Under the pieces are notes generated by a model, which searched no databases, was not told where the DNA came from, and worked only from the letters and a program-made list of their open reading frames with translations. DNA of 64,000 bases, from NCBI GenBank assembly GCA_947504205.1, contig CANNGL010000002.1:248001-312000 (forward strand), written 5' to 3'. The position numbers and the translations under genes are program-made. The first letter of the stretch is position 1. Every line of letters starts with the position of its first letter. Below, piece after piece: positions 53,533 through 63,580 of the stretch. The stretch comes from an uncultured Litoreibacter sp. (lineage in GTDB: Bacteria > Pseudomonadota > Alphaproteobacteria > Rhodobacterales > Rhodobacteraceae).

Positions 53533-53896
53533 CTTCTTTTCTCCTTTTCAGTCAATGCTTTATCGTCGTCGCAATTGCGATCTCCTTTGGTTTCAGTTGG
53601 GTTGGGGAGCCCGAAAAGGCCCGGTTGCAGTTTAGGTGGTGGAGGTTCGACGCCTTGCCCTGTCCCGCTTCAGGCGAACCTGTGAGGGGTGCTGGGCCCG
53701 AGAGCATCTGACGGGACATGGAGCGATCGAAATCTCTCCCCTCCGGCCAAAGCCCGGGTGCAACACCGTCCCGCAAGCCGGCCATGAACCGGGGCGTCTG
53801 GCATCGTTGGTCACGTGGGTCTGGCGATCCCCGGGTCCGAACCAAGCCGCGCGCAGGCAGGCCCCGAACCTCCGAATTGATATTTTCAATCGCTTT

Positions 53897-53933
53897 GCAG
53901 GCGATGGGGAGTCGAACCCCAGGTGTCTCCACC
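53897..53933 (-). other. tRNA-like 3' fragment (variable-arm and T-arm)
   Basis: On the minus strand a short hairpin GGTG-GAGA-CACC (53933-53922) is followed by a perfect T arm, TGGGGTTCGACTCCCCA (53921-53905). This is the layout of the 3' half of a class II tRNA (Leu/Ser type), but no matching D or anticodon arm or CCA is present. It directly follows the tRNA-Lys-like element. Confidence 0.4.
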
Positions 53934-53940
53934 TTTACCA

Positions 53941-54013
53941 AGAGATGGCAGGAATCGAACCTGCTACACCTAGATTAAAAGTCTAGTGCTCTAACCAAAT
54001 GAGCTACATCATT
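53941..54013 (-). tRNA. Degenerate tRNA-Lys(UUU)-like gene
   Basis: 73 nt on the minus strand. D arm GCTCATTTGGTTAGAGC, anticodon arm CTAGA-CTTTTAA-TCTAG (anticodon TTT at 53977-53979), variable GTGT, T arm GCAGG-TTCGATT-CCTGC: all paired. The acceptor AATGATG/CATCTCT has only five of seven pairs, there is no encoded CCA and no clear discriminator context. Either a decayed or mobile-element-derived tRNA, or a functional divergent one. The rest of 53533-54381 contains no ORF with coding character. Confidence 0.55.
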
Positions 54014-54381
54014 AGCGTATTTTAAACGCTTCCCTCACAACCGTTGCGGCCTTGGCATACATCTGCAGCAGCGCCGCAATGCACCGGGGCAATGATCACC
54101 TGCACCCGCTAAGGTCCGGTCCGATGGATCGGGAGGCAGGGTGTAATCGGGATGTGGGGATTCGAGCGACCGCCAAAATTCGCGGGCCGCCGAGCTGTGA
54201 CCACCACGCAACAATATGTCTCACTCACGCAACAAATGAAAAGGCCAAACCGCTTCGGCATTTGTCAGGCAGGCGATCTTACACCTCAGATCTTTCTGAA
54301 CCTTGCTGAAATGCTTTGAAATACTTCGGTTTTCAACTTTCCATACAGGTTTGCCGCAATTTAGTTGGCTCAAAACCCAGC

Positions 54382-55005
54382 TCAAATCGCGTGTGCCAGA
54401 TACCCACAAGAGGTGCGCGAAGGTGGCCCAGACGGGAACGCATAGGTCCGTTCGAGCGCCCAACCACTTGTCTCAAGAAAGCCTTCAACCTGGTCCGGTT
54501 TGTAAGATTTGTGCCGCCATTGCAGCCAGATGATTGCGTTACACCAGTGCGGCTTGGAGGCCACCAACCAAAGTTGCCCTCCTTTCCGTACGAGGTCACG
54601 CATCGCACGGAGGCTCTCGGTCGGATCGACCGAATGCTCAATTACATGTGCAGCAAGCAAGACATCGAAACTGGCGGCTGGCCGGAAACTCTCCAGCGTC
54701 GACTGTTCCAACTCAACAGGTACATTCCGGCGCGCCACCACCTCACGCGCCCGACCCAGCATATGGGCAGAGGGATCAAGAAGTGTCATCTTGCGAGAGG
54801 CGCGATGGATGGCCAGCCACGCATCAGCCATGGCGCCGGTGCCACAGCCGATATCCAGCACCCGTTGACCGGGAATTGCCTTGCTCGTATCCGAGGACAA
54901 GAAGCCCAGATAGGCGTCGTAATAACCCAGCAGCCGCATCTTATCGCCCCATTGGGCCGCGGCACCGTCATATTTCTGGGTCGTGTCAGACAGGGTTGCG
55001 GGCAT
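54382..55005 (-). CDS. Class I SAM-dependent methyltransferase
   Basis: 207 residues from ATG 55005. Motif I VLDIGCGTGAMADAW, motif II TLLDPSAHMLGRA, and DVLLAAHVIEHSVDPTESL, typical of UbiE/small-molecule methyltransferases. The substrate is not evident. Runs from 40 nt downstream of the trpB stop; might be the last gene of the trp segment. Confidence 0.88.
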   Translation of the reverse strand: MPATLSDTTQKYDGAAAQWGDKMRLLGYYDAYLGFLSSDTSKAIPGQRVLDIGCGTGAMADAWLAIHRASRKMTLLDPSAHMLGRAREVVARRNVPVELEQSTLESFRPAASFDVLLAAHVIEHSVDPTESLRAMRDLVRKGGQLWLVASKPHWCNAIIWLQWRHKSYKPDQVEGFLETSGWALERTYAFPSGPPSRTSCGYLAHAI

Positions 55006-55044
55006 GCTCAAAGTCTTTCACACCCGCAATCTCAAGTGAAGACG

Positions 55045-56277
55045 TCAATCGCCTTCGTTCATATCCATGCCCAGGGCCTTGGCGACCGTGAAGATATCCT
55101 TGTCGCCGCGTCCACACATATTCATGCAAATGATGTGATCCTTCGGCAAATCAGGCGCAATCTTCATCACATGAGCCAGAGCATGGCTTGGTTCCAATGC
55201 CGGGATGATGCCCTCCTGTTCACAGCACAACTGGAAGGCTTCCAGAGCTTCCACGTCCGTGATCGAGACATATTTCGCGCGACCGATTTCATGCAGCCAC
55301 GAGTGCTCGGGGCCTATGCCGGGATAGTCCAACCCAGCTGATATAGAGAACCCTTCAAGGATCTGACCATCATCATCCTGCAACAGGTATGTACGGTTGC
55401 CATGCAGCACACCGGGGCGACCGCCCGTCAGAGACGCGCAGTGTTCCATCTTGTTGTTGACCCCCTTGCCTCCGGCTTCGACGCCGATGATGTTGACGTC
55501 CTTGTCGTCGAGGAACGGGAAGAACAGACCCATAGCGTTTGAACCGCCGCCAATCGCGGCGATAATGGTGTCTGGCAGGCGACCTTCGGCCTCTTGCATC
55601 TGTTCCTTGGCTTCCTTGCCGATAATGGCTTGGAAATCACGCACCATCGCAGGATACGGATGCGGTCCTGCCACCGTCCCGATACAATAAAATGTGTCAC
55701 GCACGTTTGTGACCCAATCGCGCAGGGCATCGTTCATCGCGTCTTTCAGCGTCCCACGGCCAGAGGTGACCGGGATCACTTCCGCACCCAGAAGTTTCAT
55801 ACGGAAGACGTTTGGGGCCTGACGTTCCACGTCATGCGCTCCCATATACACCACGCATTTCAAACCAAACTTGGCGCAGACAGTGGCCGTTGCCACACCA
55901 TGCTGACCCGCGCCGGTTTCAGCAATAATACGGCTTTTGCCCATCCGACGCGCCAGGATGATCTGGCCCAGCACGTTGTTGATCTTGTGCGCGCCGGTGT
56001 GGTTCAACTCGTCGCGCTTCATGTAAATCTTGGCGCCGCCCAGATGCTCTGTCAGGCGTTCCGCATGATAAAGGGGCGATGGCCGACCCACGTAGTGCTT
56101 CCAAAGGAAATCCATCTCGTCCCAGAAGCTCTGATCGGTCTTGGCATGCTCGTATTGCGCTTCCAGATCAAGGATCAGCGGCATCAGCGTCTCAGACACA
56201 AAGCGTCCACCGAAATCACCAAACCGGCCGTTTTCATCCGGACCGGTCATGAAGCTGTTCAGCAGGTCATCAGGCAT
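55045..56277 (-). CDS. trpB: Tryptophan synthase beta chain
   Basis: 410 residues. PLP lysine Lys98 in [60 protein letters not shown]. Joins indole and serine. Downstream of trpF with a 125-bp gap; the usual trpA neighbour is not within this window. Confidence 0.97.
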   Translation of the reverse strand: MPDDLLNSFMTGPDENGRFGDFGGRFVSETLMPLILDLEAQYEHAKTDQSFWDEMDFLWKHYVGRPSPLYHAERLTEHLGGAKIYMKRDELNHTGAHKINNVLGQIILARRMGKSRIIAETGAGQHGVATATVCAKFGLKCVVYMGAHDVERQAPNVFRMKLLGAEVIPVTSGRGTLKDAMNDALRDWVTNVRDTFYCIGTVAGPHPYPAMVRDFQAIIGKEAKEQMQEAEGRLPDTIIAAIGGGSNAMGLFFPFLDDKDVNIIGVEAGGKGVNNKMEHCASLTGGRPGVLHGNRTYLLQDDDGQILEGFSISAGLDYPGIGPEHSWLHEIGRAKYVSITDVEALEAFQLCCEQEGIIPALEPSHALAHVMKIAPDLPKDHIICMNMCGRGDKDIFTVAKALGMDMNEGD

Positions 56278-56402
56278 TGGGAACTCCCTCCTATCAGGAC
56301 GCCATGTCTCCCTAAAAAACGCGGCAAACGCAAGCCCGCGACCACATATCTATTGTGGTCGAATGTCTCAGGTCTGCTGGTCGGAAGTCACACCGAACGG
56401 CG

Positions 56403-57050
56403 CTAGCGGGCAGCGTGGCTCGCCGCACCGAATGCCGCGATCTTCGCCGCATCCTTTACGCCCGGCGCGGATTCGACCCCTGACGAGACGTCGACCTGCG
56501 TAGCACCGGTCAGCCGTATTGCTTCTGCAACGTTGTCAGGGTTCAAACCACCGGCCAACATCCACGGTTTCGTCCAATATTTACGCCCCGACAGCAAGGA
56601 CCAGTCAAAGGTCAGACCATTTCCCCCTGGAAGGTCCGCGTTCTTTGGTGGCTTTGCGTCGACCAGCAACTGGTCCGCGACCTCGCTGTAGATGTCGATC
56701 TGCGCGAGGTCCGGCGCGTCAGCCACGCCGATGGCCTTCATAACCGGCAAGCCATATCGTGATCTGATCTCAGACACCCGTTCCGGCGTTTCACCCCCAT
56801 GAAGCTGGAGCATGTCGAGCGGTACGATATCTGTCAGGTGGTCAAGTTCTGCATCAGTGGCATTCACAACCAGAGCCACCTTTGCGATGCCGTCGGGCAC
56901 CTCCAGCGCCAGCGCTCGGGCTGCCGACACCTCAAGATGGCGCGGCGATTTAGGGAAAAAGACCAAACCCACATAGGCCGCCCCTGCGGCGACACTGGCG
57001 GCAACGTCTTCAGAACAGCCAAGGCCGCAGATTTTAACACGGGATGTCAT
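56403..57050 (-). CDS. trpF: Phosphoribosylanthranilate isomerase
   Basis: 215 residues. [19 protein letters not shown] (catalytic Cys), [12 protein letters not shown], and phosphate-binding [28 protein letters not shown]. Amadori rearrangement in tryptophan synthesis. Starts 9 nt after lapA stop on the same strand. Confidence 0.95.
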   Translation of the reverse strand: MTSRVKICGLGCSEDVAASVAAGAAYVGLVFFPKSPRHLEVSAARALALEVPDGIAKVALVVNATDAELDHLTDIVPLDMLQLHGGETPERVSEIRSRYGLPVMKAIGVADAPDLAQIDIYSEVADQLLVDAKPPKNADLPGGNGLTFDWSLLSGRKYWTKPWMLAGGLNPDNVAEAIRLTGATQVDVSSGVESAPGVKDAAKIAAFGAASHAAR

Positions 57051-57059
57051 GAAACTGTC

Positions 57060-57419
57060 TTAGCGCGCGAGGCTCGGGTCGTCGAGCAGTGCCAAGACAT
57101 CATCCTCGCCGCCGGGGGCCTGCGACTTGAGACCTTTGACCTGGCGCTCAAGCTTTTCACGTTCACGCTTCTCGGTGCGGGCTTCGACGCGATGCTTGTG
57201 CTCGCGGAAGTATTCCCAAACGAAGCCGATCAATAGTCCGGCGACCAAACCCCCGAAGATCACCACAAACAACGGCAAGCTATAGGTCAGGGGTTGCCCG
57301 ACATAGGCAGCGATCTCTTCGGGAAGAAGCTTAAGCTGCACTGATGTCCGGTTCGCCAGCGCCACCAGAATAAGGCAGATGCCCACGATCGCCAGAAAAG
57401 CATATCTGAGGTAGCGCAT
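57060..57419 (-). CDS. LapA-family membrane protein
   Basis: 119 residues. Two spans (about 5-23 and 48-68) and a charged coiled-coil C-terminus (RVEARTEKREREKLERQVKG). LapA domain (YlxW/YciS-type) proteins act in lipopolysaccharide assembly control. The place between ihfB and trpF is the standard one in this bacterial group. Confidence 0.85.
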   Translation of the reverse strand: MRYLRYAFLAIVGICLILVALANRTSVQLKLLPEEIAAYVGQPLTYSLPLFVVIFGGLVAGLLIGFVWEYFREHKHRVEARTEKREREKLERQVKGLKSQAPGGEDDVLALLDDPSLAR

Positions 57420-57426
57420 GGCAGCG

Positions 57427-57714
57427 TTATCCTTCGTGCCCGTTCAGCCGGTCGCGCAACAGCTTTCCCGTCTTGAAAAAGGGTACATGTTTCTCTTCGA
57501 CCTGAACGGCTTCGCCCGTACGCGGGTTCCGTCCGGTCCGCGCATCACGTTTCTTGACAGAAAATGCGCCAAAGCCACGAAGCTCTACCCGGTTGCCCGA
57601 CGCGATGGCCTCGATGATCTCGTCAAAGATTGTGTTCACGATTCGCTCGACATCTCGCTGGTACAAATGAGGGTTATCATCGGCGATCTTCTGGATCAGC
57701 TCCGAGCGTATCAT
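57427..57714 (-). CDS. ihfB: Integration host factor, beta subunit
   Basis: 95 residues. [59 protein letters not shown]: the HU/IHF fold with DNA-bending arm and the proline of the arm (NPRTGE). The upstream gap (57715-58075) shows a hairpin GGGGATAG/CTATCCCC at 57793-57814 and nothing else that I can identify. Confidence 0.95.
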   Translation of the reverse strand: MIRSELIQKIADDNPHLYQRDVERIVNTIFDEIIEAIASGNRVELRGFGAFSVKKRDARTGRNPRTGEAVQVEEKHVPFFKTGKLLRDRLNGHEG

Positions 57715-57792
57715 ATTAATCCTCCCCAGGATTTGGCGGCATGGCGATAATTCTTTTCAACGGACTATGGCCAGATTCTTGCGTCTTTGGAA

Positions 57793-57814
57793 GGGGATAG
57801 CTTAGCCTATCCCC
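57793..57814. promoter_or_regulatory. Hairpin in the region upstream of ihfB
   Basis: GGGGATAG (57793-57800), loop CTTAGC, CTATCCCC (57807-57814); perfect 8-bp arms. About 80 nt upstream of the ihfB start, on a 361-bp gap between ihfB and proW. Operator or transcript-structure; cannot tell which. Confidence 0.35.
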
Positions 57815-58075
57815 TGAAATTTAGCAGCAATACGCGCGATTTTTTCCAATTGGTACGGATTTCCGCCAACGCCTTCCTCAATATCGCGACCGAGAGCCCG
57901 CGTGGATCACTGGGGCGTGATCAACGATTCGCAGCCATGCTGCAGCGCCACGAATTTGCTCGACAGACATCGTTTCACTGCTTGATCTGCGGCATCTCGC
58001 AGCACTTTAAGCCACCAATCCCGACCAAAGGAGCCACCAGCGGCCCGGACCACGGACTGCCCTGTTTGGACGGCG

Positions 58076-59563
58076 CTATTCGCGCTTACCCTGCACCACA
58101 CGGTCGAGGATCATGGCGCAGAACAGGATGGCGAAACCCGCAAGGATCCCCTGTCCCACCGACGCATATTGCAGCGCTTCCAAGACGTCCTCACCCAGCC
58201 CCTTCGCGCCAATGAGCGAGGCAACCACAACCATCGCCAGGCTGAGCATGATGGTCTGGTTCACTCCGGCAAGGATGGAAGGCGCCGCCAAAGGCAAGTC
58301 AACCTTGGTCAGCAGGTACCATTTGGATGCACCATAGGCGATGGCTGCTTCACGAATGGATTCAGGAACCCCACGCATCCCCAGCACAGTCAGGCGCACC
58401 ACCGGCGTGCCGCCGAAAATCATCGTCGTTACAACCGCGGCAGGCTTGCCTGTGCCGAAAAATGCGATGACCGGGATCATGAAGACGAAGGCTGGCATGG
58501 TTTGCATGAAATCCATGATCGGGCGAACGACAGCATAGAAACGAGGACGCCGTGCGCAGAACAACCCGACAGGAATGCCGATTGCGATGGATATACATGC
58601 AGCTGTCCCGAGCAAGGCCAATGTGGTCATCGCCTTTTCCCAGAAACCAAGGAAGCCCATATAAGCAAGGAATGCCGCCGCGAATATTGCCGCGCGGCTT
58701 CCCGCAGAAAGCCAGGTCAACAGGATGATGAAGCTGGCGATAACGGGCCAGGGCGTATCGACAAACAAGACCTCGAGCGCGTCGAGTACGGTGCGGATAC
58801 CAAAGGTGATCAACTGAAAGAACCACTCTCCCGTCTCAATGATAAAGGCAAAGAACGCCTCTACCCGGTCGATTGCGCCCAGCCGTATACCGGGGTCGGT
58901 GGGGAAATCCGCAAGCCAAGTGACAGCCCCGGGGAACGCGTAATGAATGACGCAGGTGGCCACGACAAGCGCCGAAAAAATCGCGGCAATCGCCGTTCTG
59001 AACGGATTGAGCCCTGAACTGATCGTCGGTTCCGACAGCCAGTCCGAAAACCGTTTTTCCAAGGCGCTATTGGCCACAACGCCTGCGATAGCTTTAACCA
59101 CCAGAAGCGCCCCCACACCGACCAATGCCACCCAAATGGCACCGGCCTCGGCCTGAGCGACCTCCAGTTGGATATTTCCTATGGCCTCTTCGAGCGACGC
59201 TATAGTGCGCTCAAAGACATCAACATTATCGGCGTTCTTTTCCTTCGCAGCTTCAAGTTGCTCGCGCCGAAAGGCCAAAGTTCCTTCGATTTGCTCAATG
59301 CGCTCGCGCCCACTGGCACCGAGATCGCCAAACACGCCGCGCCCTAGTTGAATGTACGCAAAGGCTTCAAGGATAACGAATGCCAGCGCCCAGTTCCAGA
59401 GGCCACGCATCCCGTACCAGATTGGCCCCAAAAGCGCGGCCACCCAGTTAAACGTCCACGTGAATTTGGCACTGGCCCCGATTTTCTGAAACTGCTGACG
59501 ATAGTAACCGGGACTGGTTGTTACAAAATCCGCGAGAAGCTCATCTTTGGTTTTATCGGTCAT
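58076..59563 (-). CDS. proW: Glycine betaine/proline ABC transporter permease with N-terminal extension
   Basis: 495 residues. The core permease (from about residue 240) contains GIPVGLFCARRPRF, DFMQTMPAFVFMIPV and the EAA loop EAAIAYGASKWYLLTKVDL. Before it lies about 230 extra residues with two membrane spans and a coiled-coil stretch (QIEGTLAFRREQLEAAKEKN) not present in E. coli ProW, though similar long versions occur in alphaproteobacteria. Starts 3 nt after the proV stop. Confidence 0.92.
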   Translation of the reverse strand: MTDKTKDELLADFVTTSPGYYRQQFQKIGASAKFTWTFNWVAALLGPIWYGMRGLWNWALAFVILEAFAYIQLGRGVFGDLGASGRERIEQIEGTLAFRREQLEAAKEKNADNVDVFERTIASLEEAIGNIQLEVAQAEAGAIWVALVGVGALLVVKAIAGVVANSALEKRFSDWLSEPTISSGLNPFRTAIAAIFSALVVATCVIHYAFPGAVTWLADFPTDPGIRLGAIDRVEAFFAFIIETGEWFFQLITFGIRTVLDALEVLFVDTPWPVIASFIILLTWLSAGSRAAIFAAAFLAYMGFLGFWEKAMTTLALLGTAACISIAIGIPVGLFCARRPRFYAVVRPIMDFMQTMPAFVFMIPVIAFFGTGKPAAVVTTMIFGGTPVVRLTVLGMRGVPESIREAAIAYGASKWYLLTKVDLPLAAPSILAGVNQTIMLSLAMVVVASLIGAKGLGEDVLEALQYASVGQGILAGFAILFCAMILDRVVQGKRE

Positions 59564-59566
59564 GGC

Positions 59567-60625
59567 TCAGGAGGTCTCCGTTCCTTCGATCACCGTGCGC
59601 AACAAGTCAGCGCGTGTGATTGCTCCGATACGCTCGCCAGCGGTGTTTGTAATTGCGGCGGGATGATCGGTGGAAATTGCGGCGGTGATCAGATCGCCCA
59701 AATGTGCGTCTTCGGGAAATTCCTGCGCTTGTGCGGCCAAAGCCCCGTGTGTCGCTTCGAATTCTGCAAGCGGCTGCATCACGGCATGCGCACGCACGAC
59801 CTTCAGGCGCGATATTCCCGCTACGAAGTCGGCCACGTAATCATCTGCCGGGTTCATCACGATCTCTTCGGGTGTGCCAATCTGGATCACCATGCCATCA
59901 CGCATGATCGCAATCCGATCCCCGATGCGCACAGCCTCATCCAGATCATGGGTGATGAAGACAGTTGTCTTTTTCATATTCGCCGCCAGCCCCATGAACT
60001 CCCCTTGGAGTTGACGGCGGATCAGCGGATCGAGCGCCGAGAAAGGCTCATCCATCAATAGAATTTCAGGATCAGCCGCCAGAGCGCGGGCCAACCCCAC
60101 GCGCTGTTGCATCCCGCCCGACAGCTCATGGGCGAATTTATTACCCCAGCCGGTCAAATCGACCATCTCGATGGTGCGTTCGGCGATTTCCATCCGTTGG
60201 TTCTTGGAGACACCCCGAATTTCCAGAGGCAAGGCAACATTATCGAGGACCGAGCGATGCGGCATCAGCGCAAAGTTCTGGAATACCATCGCGATATGTT
60301 CATTGCGGTAACGTCTGAGGGCATCAGGGGCCATCGCCATGATATCTTGGCCATTGACCGTAATCGTCCCCGCTGTTGGCTCAAGCAGGCGGTTGATGTG
60401 GCGCACCAAGGTAGATTTGCCCGACCCCGATAGGCCCATGACGCAAAAGATCTCACCCGGTTTGATCGACATGGTGGCGTCCGCGACACCCACTACGCAA
60501 TTGTACTTCTCCAGCACCTGCTTCTTGCTGATGCCATTGGCGCGCACGTCTTCAATGGCTTCCGGCGCGCGCCGCCCGAAGATTTTCCAGACATTCGATA
60601 TCTCAATGGCGAAGTCTTGCGTCAC
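59567..60625 (-). CDS. proV: Glycine betaine/proline ABC transporter ATP-binding protein
   Basis: 352 residues from GTG 60625 (another in-frame GTG at 60652 would add nine). Walker A GLSGSGKST, Q-loop FQNFALMPHRSV, signature LSGGMQQRVGLARALA, Walker B LLMDEPFSALD. The last 80 residues contain one CBS-like stretch (NTAGERIGAITRADLLRTVI), used in osmosensing in OpuA/ProV. Stop 3 nt upstream of proW. Confidence 0.94.
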   Translation of the reverse strand: MTQDFAIEISNVWKIFGRRAPEAIEDVRANGISKKQVLEKYNCVVGVADATMSIKPGEIFCVMGLSGSGKSTLVRHINRLLEPTAGTITVNGQDIMAMAPDALRRYRNEHIAMVFQNFALMPHRSVLDNVALPLEIRGVSKNQRMEIAERTIEMVDLTGWGNKFAHELSGGMQQRVGLARALAADPEILLMDEPFSALDPLIRRQLQGEFMGLAANMKKTTVFITHDLDEAVRIGDRIAIMRDGMVIQIGTPEEIVMNPADDYVADFVAGISRLKVVRAHAVMQPLAEFEATHGALAAQAQEFPEDAHLGDLITAAISTDHPAAITNTAGERIGAITRADLLRTVIEGTETS

Positions 60626-60685
60626 AGCACCGCCCCCGTCGGTTGATGGCACCGCGCTTGCGCGCGATGCCTGAGTATTTGCGGA

Positions 60686-61636
60686 TTACAGCCCGAGCCA
60701 GCCATCCACGCGTTCGGAATTCGCCGCGACCCAGTCGCGGGCAACATCCGCCGCATCTTTTCCACCTTCAATCTGGAAAGCGAAGTCAGACACAGTCTCT
60801 CCGTCAAGCTGGATATTCGCCAGCAACTCAGAAATCGCGGGCGCACGCTCTGACAGCGTAGCGGAATAGGCAATCTGCACGTTTTTCAGCGCGTCTTCTG
60901 TCATGACCTTGGACTTCTCGAACCAGTCAGGATCATCGGATGGCTGCAAAGCAATATATTGCTCCGGATCGAACGGAGGTTCGGACAGCCGAACGATATC
61001 GTGCTGGAACCAGATCGCATGGGGCGAGTAGCAATAGAAGGCATAGCCGATCTCTTTGCGGATGCTGTCGCCTACGGTCGCCGTCATCACTGCCTGATCC
61101 GCACGGATCGGCTCCATGAAAGGCATCAGGCCGTAGTCGCGAACCTTCACTTCGTTCACATTGGCCGATGCCCAACCCGGTGCGCCGATCCAGATTTCAC
61201 CCTTGCCGTTGCCATCGCTGTCCATCAATGCGGCAATCTCAGGCCGCGCGAGATCGAAGATCGATGTCACGTTGTTGGCCTCGGAGAAGGCCCGGCTTAC
61301 GCAAAAGCTTTGCTTACCTTCATATGAATTTTCCGACAGCAGAACGGTGCCTTCGCCCTCGACATATTTGTCCGTGAAGCTCTGTTGGTTCGGCAACCAG
61401 ACATCCGGATGCACATCAATATCGCCTTTGCCCTGAGACATGGCCTGAAAGATACTTGCGTTGTTGCCCGGCACCAGATTTGCCTCGCCCCCCATGCGGG
61501 TTTCGACGATCTCCGCGATCAGATGCGCGATGGCTTGCGCACCCGTCCAGGCTGGCGCGCCGATATTGACGTTCTCGGCCGAAGCGCCCCCCGCCAAAGT
61601 CACCGCGAATACGCTTGATAACAGTAGTTTTCTCAT
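60686..61636 (-). CDS. proX: Glycine betaine-type substrate-binding protein
   Basis: 316 residues from ATG 61636, GGAGAACCAA upstream. Signal peptide 1-20 (LLLSSVFAVTLAGGASA). Mature part: NIGAPAWTGAQAIAHLIAEI, DVHPDVWLPNQQSFTDKYV, YAFYCYSPHAIWFQHDIVRL, typical of quaternary-amine-binding ProX/OpuAC proteins. Ligand could be glycine betaine, choline or proline betaine. Order proX-proV-proW. Confidence 0.92.
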   Translation of the reverse strand: MRKLLLSSVFAVTLAGGASAENVNIGAPAWTGAQAIAHLIAEIVETRMGGEANLVPGNNASIFQAMSQGKGDIDVHPDVWLPNQQSFTDKYVEGEGTVLLSENSYEGKQSFCVSRAFSEANNVTSIFDLARPEIAALMDSDGNGKGEIWIGAPGWASANVNEVKVRDYGLMPFMEPIRADQAVMTATVGDSIRKEIGYAFYCYSPHAIWFQHDIVRLSEPPFDPEQYIALQPSDDPDWFEKSKVMTEDALKNVQIAYSATLSERAPAISELLANIQLDGETVSDFAFQIEGGKDAADVARDWVAANSERVDGWLGL

Positions 61637-61687
61637 TTGGTTCTCCAGTGTTGGTTGTCGCACCGCCGGTTTGGCGCAATCAGTTTT

Positions 61688-62476
61688 TTAGACATTTTCC
61701 GGCAGAAAATTCTCCACAATTGCATTGAATATCTCGGGTTGTTCCATGTGAGCGTTGTGACCGCAGCCGGGCAGCACACCCAGATGGCTTCCCTTGATCC
61801 CACGCCAAAGCGCCTCGGGTTGCGGCCATCCATAGGATTGATCTCCATCCCCCCAGATCACCAGCGTCGGTCGCTTGATGTCGGCCAGAGATCCTCGCCC
61901 ATCCCAGCGCTCCATCGCCGTCAGGCCAGCCAATGCGGTCTCCAAACTGACATCCCGGCCCAACTGGACGCAGATCGGATAACCCTTGGCTTTCGCCCCT
62001 TTGGCGAACCAAGTGGCAGCAATACGCTTGGCGGTGGCGGGCAAACCCTCGGTCCGCACCCTCTGGCGCGACGTCTCAAGAGTTTCAAACCGATCCGGCA
62101 TTACGCCTTGGGGACCAGTGCCATAGCACACGAGTCGGTCAATCCGATCCGGTGCTTGCGACGCCATTTCTTGCGCGATCATGCCGCCCATTGAATGTCC
62201 GACCAAATGGAACCGGTCGACCCCGATATGGCTGAGGAAGGCCAACACCTGCTGAGCGTGGCCTTCGATGCTCTCGGAGGACTGTTGTTTGGTGTTGCCG
62301 CCGTAGCCTGCCAGCTCCGGGACGATCACATCGAATTTCTTGCTGAACGTCGCGAGCTGCTCATCCCAAAGCGCAGCACCGCCCAAATACCCATGCAGCA
62401 GAACCAGTGGAAACCCCTTGCCCTGTCGCTTGTAGGTCAGGCCGTGATCGGCTGAGAGATCGGTTGGAATGTTCAA
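61688..62476 (-). CDS. Alpha/beta hydrolase
   Basis: 262 residues. HGYLGGAALWDEQLATFSKK (oxyanion), GHSMGGMIAQEMASQAPDRI (nucleophile Ser), IWGDGDQSYGWP (acid), GCGHNAHMEQPEIFN (His). Soluble; resembles 3-oxoadipate enol-lactonase/BioH-like hydrolases. Start ATG 62476 overlaps the sulfo-lyase stop by 4 nt, so both may act on one pathway. Confidence 0.85.
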   Translation of the reverse strand: MNIPTDLSADHGLTYKRQGKGFPLVLLHGYLGGAALWDEQLATFSKKFDVIVPELAGYGGNTKQQSSESIEGHAQQVLAFLSHIGVDRFHLVGHSMGGMIAQEMASQAPDRIDRLVCYGTGPQGVMPDRFETLETSRQRVRTEGLPATAKRIAATWFAKGAKAKGYPICVQLGRDVSLETALAGLTAMERWDGRGSLADIKRPTLVIWGDGDQSYGWPQPEALWRGIKGSHLGVLPGCGHNAHMEQPEIFNAIVENFLPENV

Positions 62477-63483
62477 GCGCGCTGCTGCTTGGTGAACAGA
62501 TGCTCATAGGCTGGAAGCGCCGCGGCACCGCCCGTGTGCACAAACACCACGTTCTCGCCCTTCTTGAGGACACCCTGGTTTATCAGCCCGATCATGCCCG
62601 CCATGCCTTTGCCGGAATAGACGGGATCAAGAAATATGCCCTCTTCGGCGGCCAGCATCGAAATTGCATCAACCATGCTATCGGTCGGCTGGCCATAACC
62701 CGGCCCGACATACTCGTCATAGGCCTCAACCGTCTCAACGGGCAGTTCGCCTCGTGCGCCAATCATGTCTGCTGTCGCAACAGCCAGCTTGTGAACATTG
62801 GCGATCTGCGCATCGCGTTTGGCGCGGACGGAAATGCCGATCACATCAATTGGCGTGCTCATCGCGAAAAGGCCGGCCAAAATACCCGCCTGCGTCCCGG
62901 CACTCCCCGTTGCGTGGACGATCTTGTCGATTTTCAGACCAGAGGTATCCGCCTGATAGACCAACTCTTGCGCGGCGTGCACATAGCCCAACGCACCAAT
63001 CGTGTTCGAGCCACCTCCGGGAATGAAATAGGGATTACGACCCTTTTCCCGCAAAGCCTCGGTCAACGCCAACGCCTCTGCGTTCATGTCCACGCCATCG
63101 GGGCGAAACTCATAATGGCATTTCAACAGGTCATCGAAGAGGACGTTTCCGCCTGTTTCATAGCCATCGCCCATATTACCGACGCGACGCTCAAGCAGCG
63201 CATGACACGTCATACCCACCTTGCGCGCCGCCGCTGCTGTTTGGCGCACATGGTTGGACTGGGTCGCACCTTGCGTGACCAAGGTGTCAGCGCCCTGCGC
63301 AATTGCCTCGGCCACCAAAAATTCCAGCTTGCGGGTTTTGTTGCCGCCTGTTGCCAAACCCGTGCAATCATCGCGTTTGATATAGATATTCGGCCCGCCC
63401 AAGGCGCGCGTCAGATTTTCAAGCTTTTCAAGCGGTGTCGGAAAGTGCCCAAGAGCGATGCGAGGGAAGCGGGCAAGGTGCAT
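62473..63483 (-). CDS. cuyA: D-cysteine desulfhydrase / L-cysteate sulfo-lyase
   Basis: 336 residues from ATG 63483 (GGAGATTTGCCC upstream). PLP lysine Lys49 in CTGLATGGNKTRKLEFL, NHVRQTAAAARKVG, GGGSNTIGALGYVHA, VHTGGAAALPAYEHLF. Same family as the L-cysteate sulfo-lyase of marine roseobacters, which releases sulfite, pyruvate and ammonia, and as D-cysteine desulfhydrase; sequence alone does not separate them. Adjacent divergent LysR gene. Confidence 0.85.
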   Translation of the reverse strand: MHLARFPRIALGHFPTPLEKLENLTRALGGPNIYIKRDDCTGLATGGNKTRKLEFLVAEAIAQGADTLVTQGATQSNHVRQTAAAARKVGMTCHALLERRVGNMGDGYETGGNVLFDDLLKCHYEFRPDGVDMNAEALALTEALREKGRNPYFIPGGGSNTIGALGYVHAAQELVYQADTSGLKIDKIVHATGSAGTQAGILAGLFAMSTPIDVIGISVRAKRDAQIANVHKLAVATADMIGARGELPVETVEAYDEYVGPGYGQPTDSMVDAISMLAAEEGIFLDPVYSGKGMAGMIGLINQGVLKKGENVVFVHTGGAAALPAYEHLFTKQQRA

Positions 63484-63580
63484 GGGCAAATCTCCGGGAG
63501 CGTTCAGGCGACATGCCCGACTCGTTGCTCAAGGCTAGGCGTGAAACCCGCTACGGCGCCAATTCAAACATTTCATTGCG

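Noticed and set aside
53636-53986. Plus-strand frame ending MAGIEPATPRLKV
   Set aside because: This ending is the known artefact of translating the antisense strand of a tRNA-Lys; it supports the tRNA-like call instead.
53885-54020. tmRNA (ssrA) or split tmRNA
   Set aside because: No tag-peptide reading frame, no alanine-type G-U acceptor stem; the anticodon arm with TTT is a normal tRNA feature.
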